The translations under genes were made by a program, and so were the position numbers. From contig JAJECH010000042.1 of assembly GCA_022822135.1 (NCBI GenBank), forward strand, positions 53,371 to 117,370: 64,000 nt of DNA, in the 5' to 3' direction. The first letter of the stretch is position 1. The number at the start of each line of letters is the position of its first letter. The notes beneath the pieces were generated by a model. That model worked only from the letters and a program-made list of their open reading frames with translations, was not told the DNA's origin and searched no databases. This DNA comes from Pseudomonadales bacterium. Its GTDB lineage: Bacteria; Pseudomonadota; Gammaproteobacteria; Pseudomonadales; Azotimanducaceae. Of this stretch, positions 62,798 through 64,000 are shown piece by piece.

Positions 62798-63627
62798 AGC
62801 GTTCCAAACGAACCAATGTGATCTACGAAGGTGATTGCATTGAGGTAATGGCAACCTGTCTCAAGAGCCAAAGTGTTGATTTGATATTTGCGGACCCTCC
62901 TTATAACTTATCCGGTAACGCGCTTACTTGGGTTGATAACAAGACTGGCGGACCGTGGTTTATGATGAATGAGAAATGGGATAGTATGTCGGATGTTGAG
63001 TATGAAGCGTTTACTGCACGGTGGTTAGCGCAATGTGCTAGAGTGCTGAAACCTCAAGGAGCGATTTTCGTAGCATGCAGCTATCACAATTTGGGTGAGG
63101 TTGTCATGGTGCTCAAACGGCTAGAGTTCCGACTGAATAACGTGATTACGTGGTACAAGTTAAACGCAATGCCGAACATGACCCGACGGGTCTTCACGCA
63201 CAGCACGGAGTTTGTTGTATGGGGCGTTCGGAATCAAGGATGGAAATTCAACTACGATACTGTCAAAGCAATCAATCCTGAGCGGAGGAAGGATGGCGGT
63301 CCGAAGCAGATGAGGGACATGTGGCCCATGCCTCTAGTTCAAGGGAAGGAACGTCAACGTGGGAAAGATGGGCGTGCGGCACATCCCACTCAAAAGCCAG
63401 AGGAGATGTTAAAGCGAATAGTCCTTGCCTGCTCGGATGAGGGTGATGTCGTGTTAGATCCGTTTCTTGGTGCGGGGACGACATCGTATGTTGCTCAGCA
63501 GAATAGAAGAAGATGGATCGGAATCGAACAGAATCCAGAGTACGTTTCTATTTCCTGTCGACGAATGGGCATAGACCGATGCGAGGTAAATATCGCAACG
63601 CCTCGAGCGATCGGGATAGGTCGGTAA
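62794..63627 (+). CDS. DNA methyltransferase, beta class (N6-adenine or N4-cytosine)
   Basis: A 277-residue methyltransferase with beta order: the catalytic ADPPYNL first (Asp34), then the SAM motif VLDPFLGAGTT (Asp222), and HPTQKP just before it. It is the second modification enzyme of the operon, which fits an asymmetric Type IIS site where each strand needs its own methylase. The start is GTG 62794, overlapping the endonuclease stop (GTGA); GTG 62773 would overlap by 25 nt. The base specificity is not certain. Confidence 0.9.
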   Translation: MKRSKRTNVIYEGDCIEVMATCLKSQSVDLIFADPPYNLSGNALTWVDNKTGGPWFMMNEKWDSMSDVEYEAFTARWLAQCARVLKPQGAIFVACSYHNLGEVVMVLKRLEFRLNNVITWYKLNAMPNMTRRVFTHSTEFVVWGVRNQGWKFNYDTVKAINPERRKDGGPKQMRDMWPMPLVQGKERQRGKDGRAAHPTQKPEEMLKRIVLACSDEGDVVLDPFLGAGTTSYVAQQNRRRWIGIEQNPEYVSISCRRMGIDRCEVNIATPRAIGIGR

Positions 63628-63659
63628 GAAGCAGTTCGAATTTCGAATCCCGATAGGAT

Positions 63660-64000
63660 TTAAAACGTGTTAGTTTGAGTCTCTTCTGATTCAAACAATT
63701 GCCTAATGAACTCCTGCGGCAACGGTTTGGATAGTTTCGACACGATAAAAGTGAGCGATACCGACACCGCTTCACCCAATGCCGCGCAAGAGAATGGGTT
63801 CGGTCCCTCGTTATATAGCCACGTAACGACATCGAATACGCCGCCACTTTCGCCAAACCACGCAGGATTCAGTAGTTGAGCATGCAGGATGATGAATGCG
63901 ATAAATCCGCCGAGTAGACCTGCGAACGCGCCATTTTTGGTAACACCTCGCCAAAGCGCACTCACAACCAGCGGTCCAGAAAAGGCTGCCATCATGCCGC
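63660..64000 (-). CDS. Sodium:solute symporter, C-terminal part
   Basis: The gene runs off the right edge; about 113 residues are visible. They show the last transmembrane segments (FAGLLGGFIAFIILHAQLL and ALGEAVSVSLTFIVSKL) with the WRGVTKNGA loop that is common in the SSS (solute:sodium symporter) family. The N-terminus and most helices are outside the window, so the substrate cannot be named. Confidence 0.8.
   Translation of the reverse strand, partial: GMMAAFSGPLVVSALWRGVTKNGAFAGLLGGFIAFIILHAQLLNPAWFGESGGVFDVVTWLYNEGPNPFSCAALGEAVSVSLTFIVSKLSKPLPQEFIRQLFESEETQTNTF

Overview
The window looks like a piece of a gammaproteobacterial chromosome, from a free-living aerobic heterotroph, possibly marine. 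The signs are a LexA that matches the E. coli protein at every key position (A84-G85 cleavage site, S119, K156), an E. coli-type TatD, a class 2 (quinone-linked) PyrD, a Slt70-like lytic transglycosylase and a Bat/MoxR operon. Base composition appears close to 50% GC by eye. Many genes seem to start with TTG, and genes are often joined by 1-8 nt start/stop overlaps. I saw no rRNA, tRNA, CRISPR array, transposase or phage structural gene.

Left part (1-25.6 kb), mostly household genes. It opens with the 3' end of nadK. Next comes a minus-strand pair encoding a MobA-like nucleotidyltransferase and XdhC, both linked to molybdenum-enzyme maturation. A six-gene minus-strand moxR-DUF58-DUF4381-batA-batB/C-batD operon follows. 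Then come pyrD and an ammonium transporter with a clear terminator, a prohibitin-like SPFH protein, a coupled GNAT / S9 peptidase / D-Ala-D-Ala ligase operon, a mini-glutaredoxin, an enoyl-CoA hydratase, tatD-slt, a universal stress protein, an unrecognised membrane-anchored protein, topA, lexA with a candidate SOS box, and a HigA-like orphan antitoxin.

Middle part (25.9-57.9 kb), catabolic and accessory genes. It holds two PhyH-family oxygenases, a stand-alone acyl-CoA carboxyltransferase and a single-chain BC-BCCP-CT acyl-CoA carboxylase. It also holds a cytochrome c'-like lipoprotein, an enolase-superfamily enzyme, a nucleoside hydrolase preceded by a possible coupled leader peptide, a type-B carboxylesterase, a GPH sugar transporter, two GSTs and an acyl-CoA dehydrogenase. 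Further on are class I fumarase, acetoacetyl-CoA synthetase, malonyl-CoA synthetase, a degenerate MBL protein, a tandem CaiB/BaiF CoA-transferase split by an in-frame stop, and an SDR. Embedded here are a MazEF island (40-42.1 kb) with an unknown zinc-ribbon protein and a second, toxinless MazE, and a three-gene group of a flavin-dependent halogenase-like protein, an LLM monooxygenase and an alpha/beta hydrolase (42.3-46.1 kb).

Right part (58-64 kb). A membrane/TPR protein is followed by a complete, tightly coupled Type IIS restriction-modification system: an alpha-class adenine methyltransferase, an AlwI/BspD6I-family endonuclease and a beta-class methyltransferase. The window ends in the C-terminus of a sodium:solute symporter.
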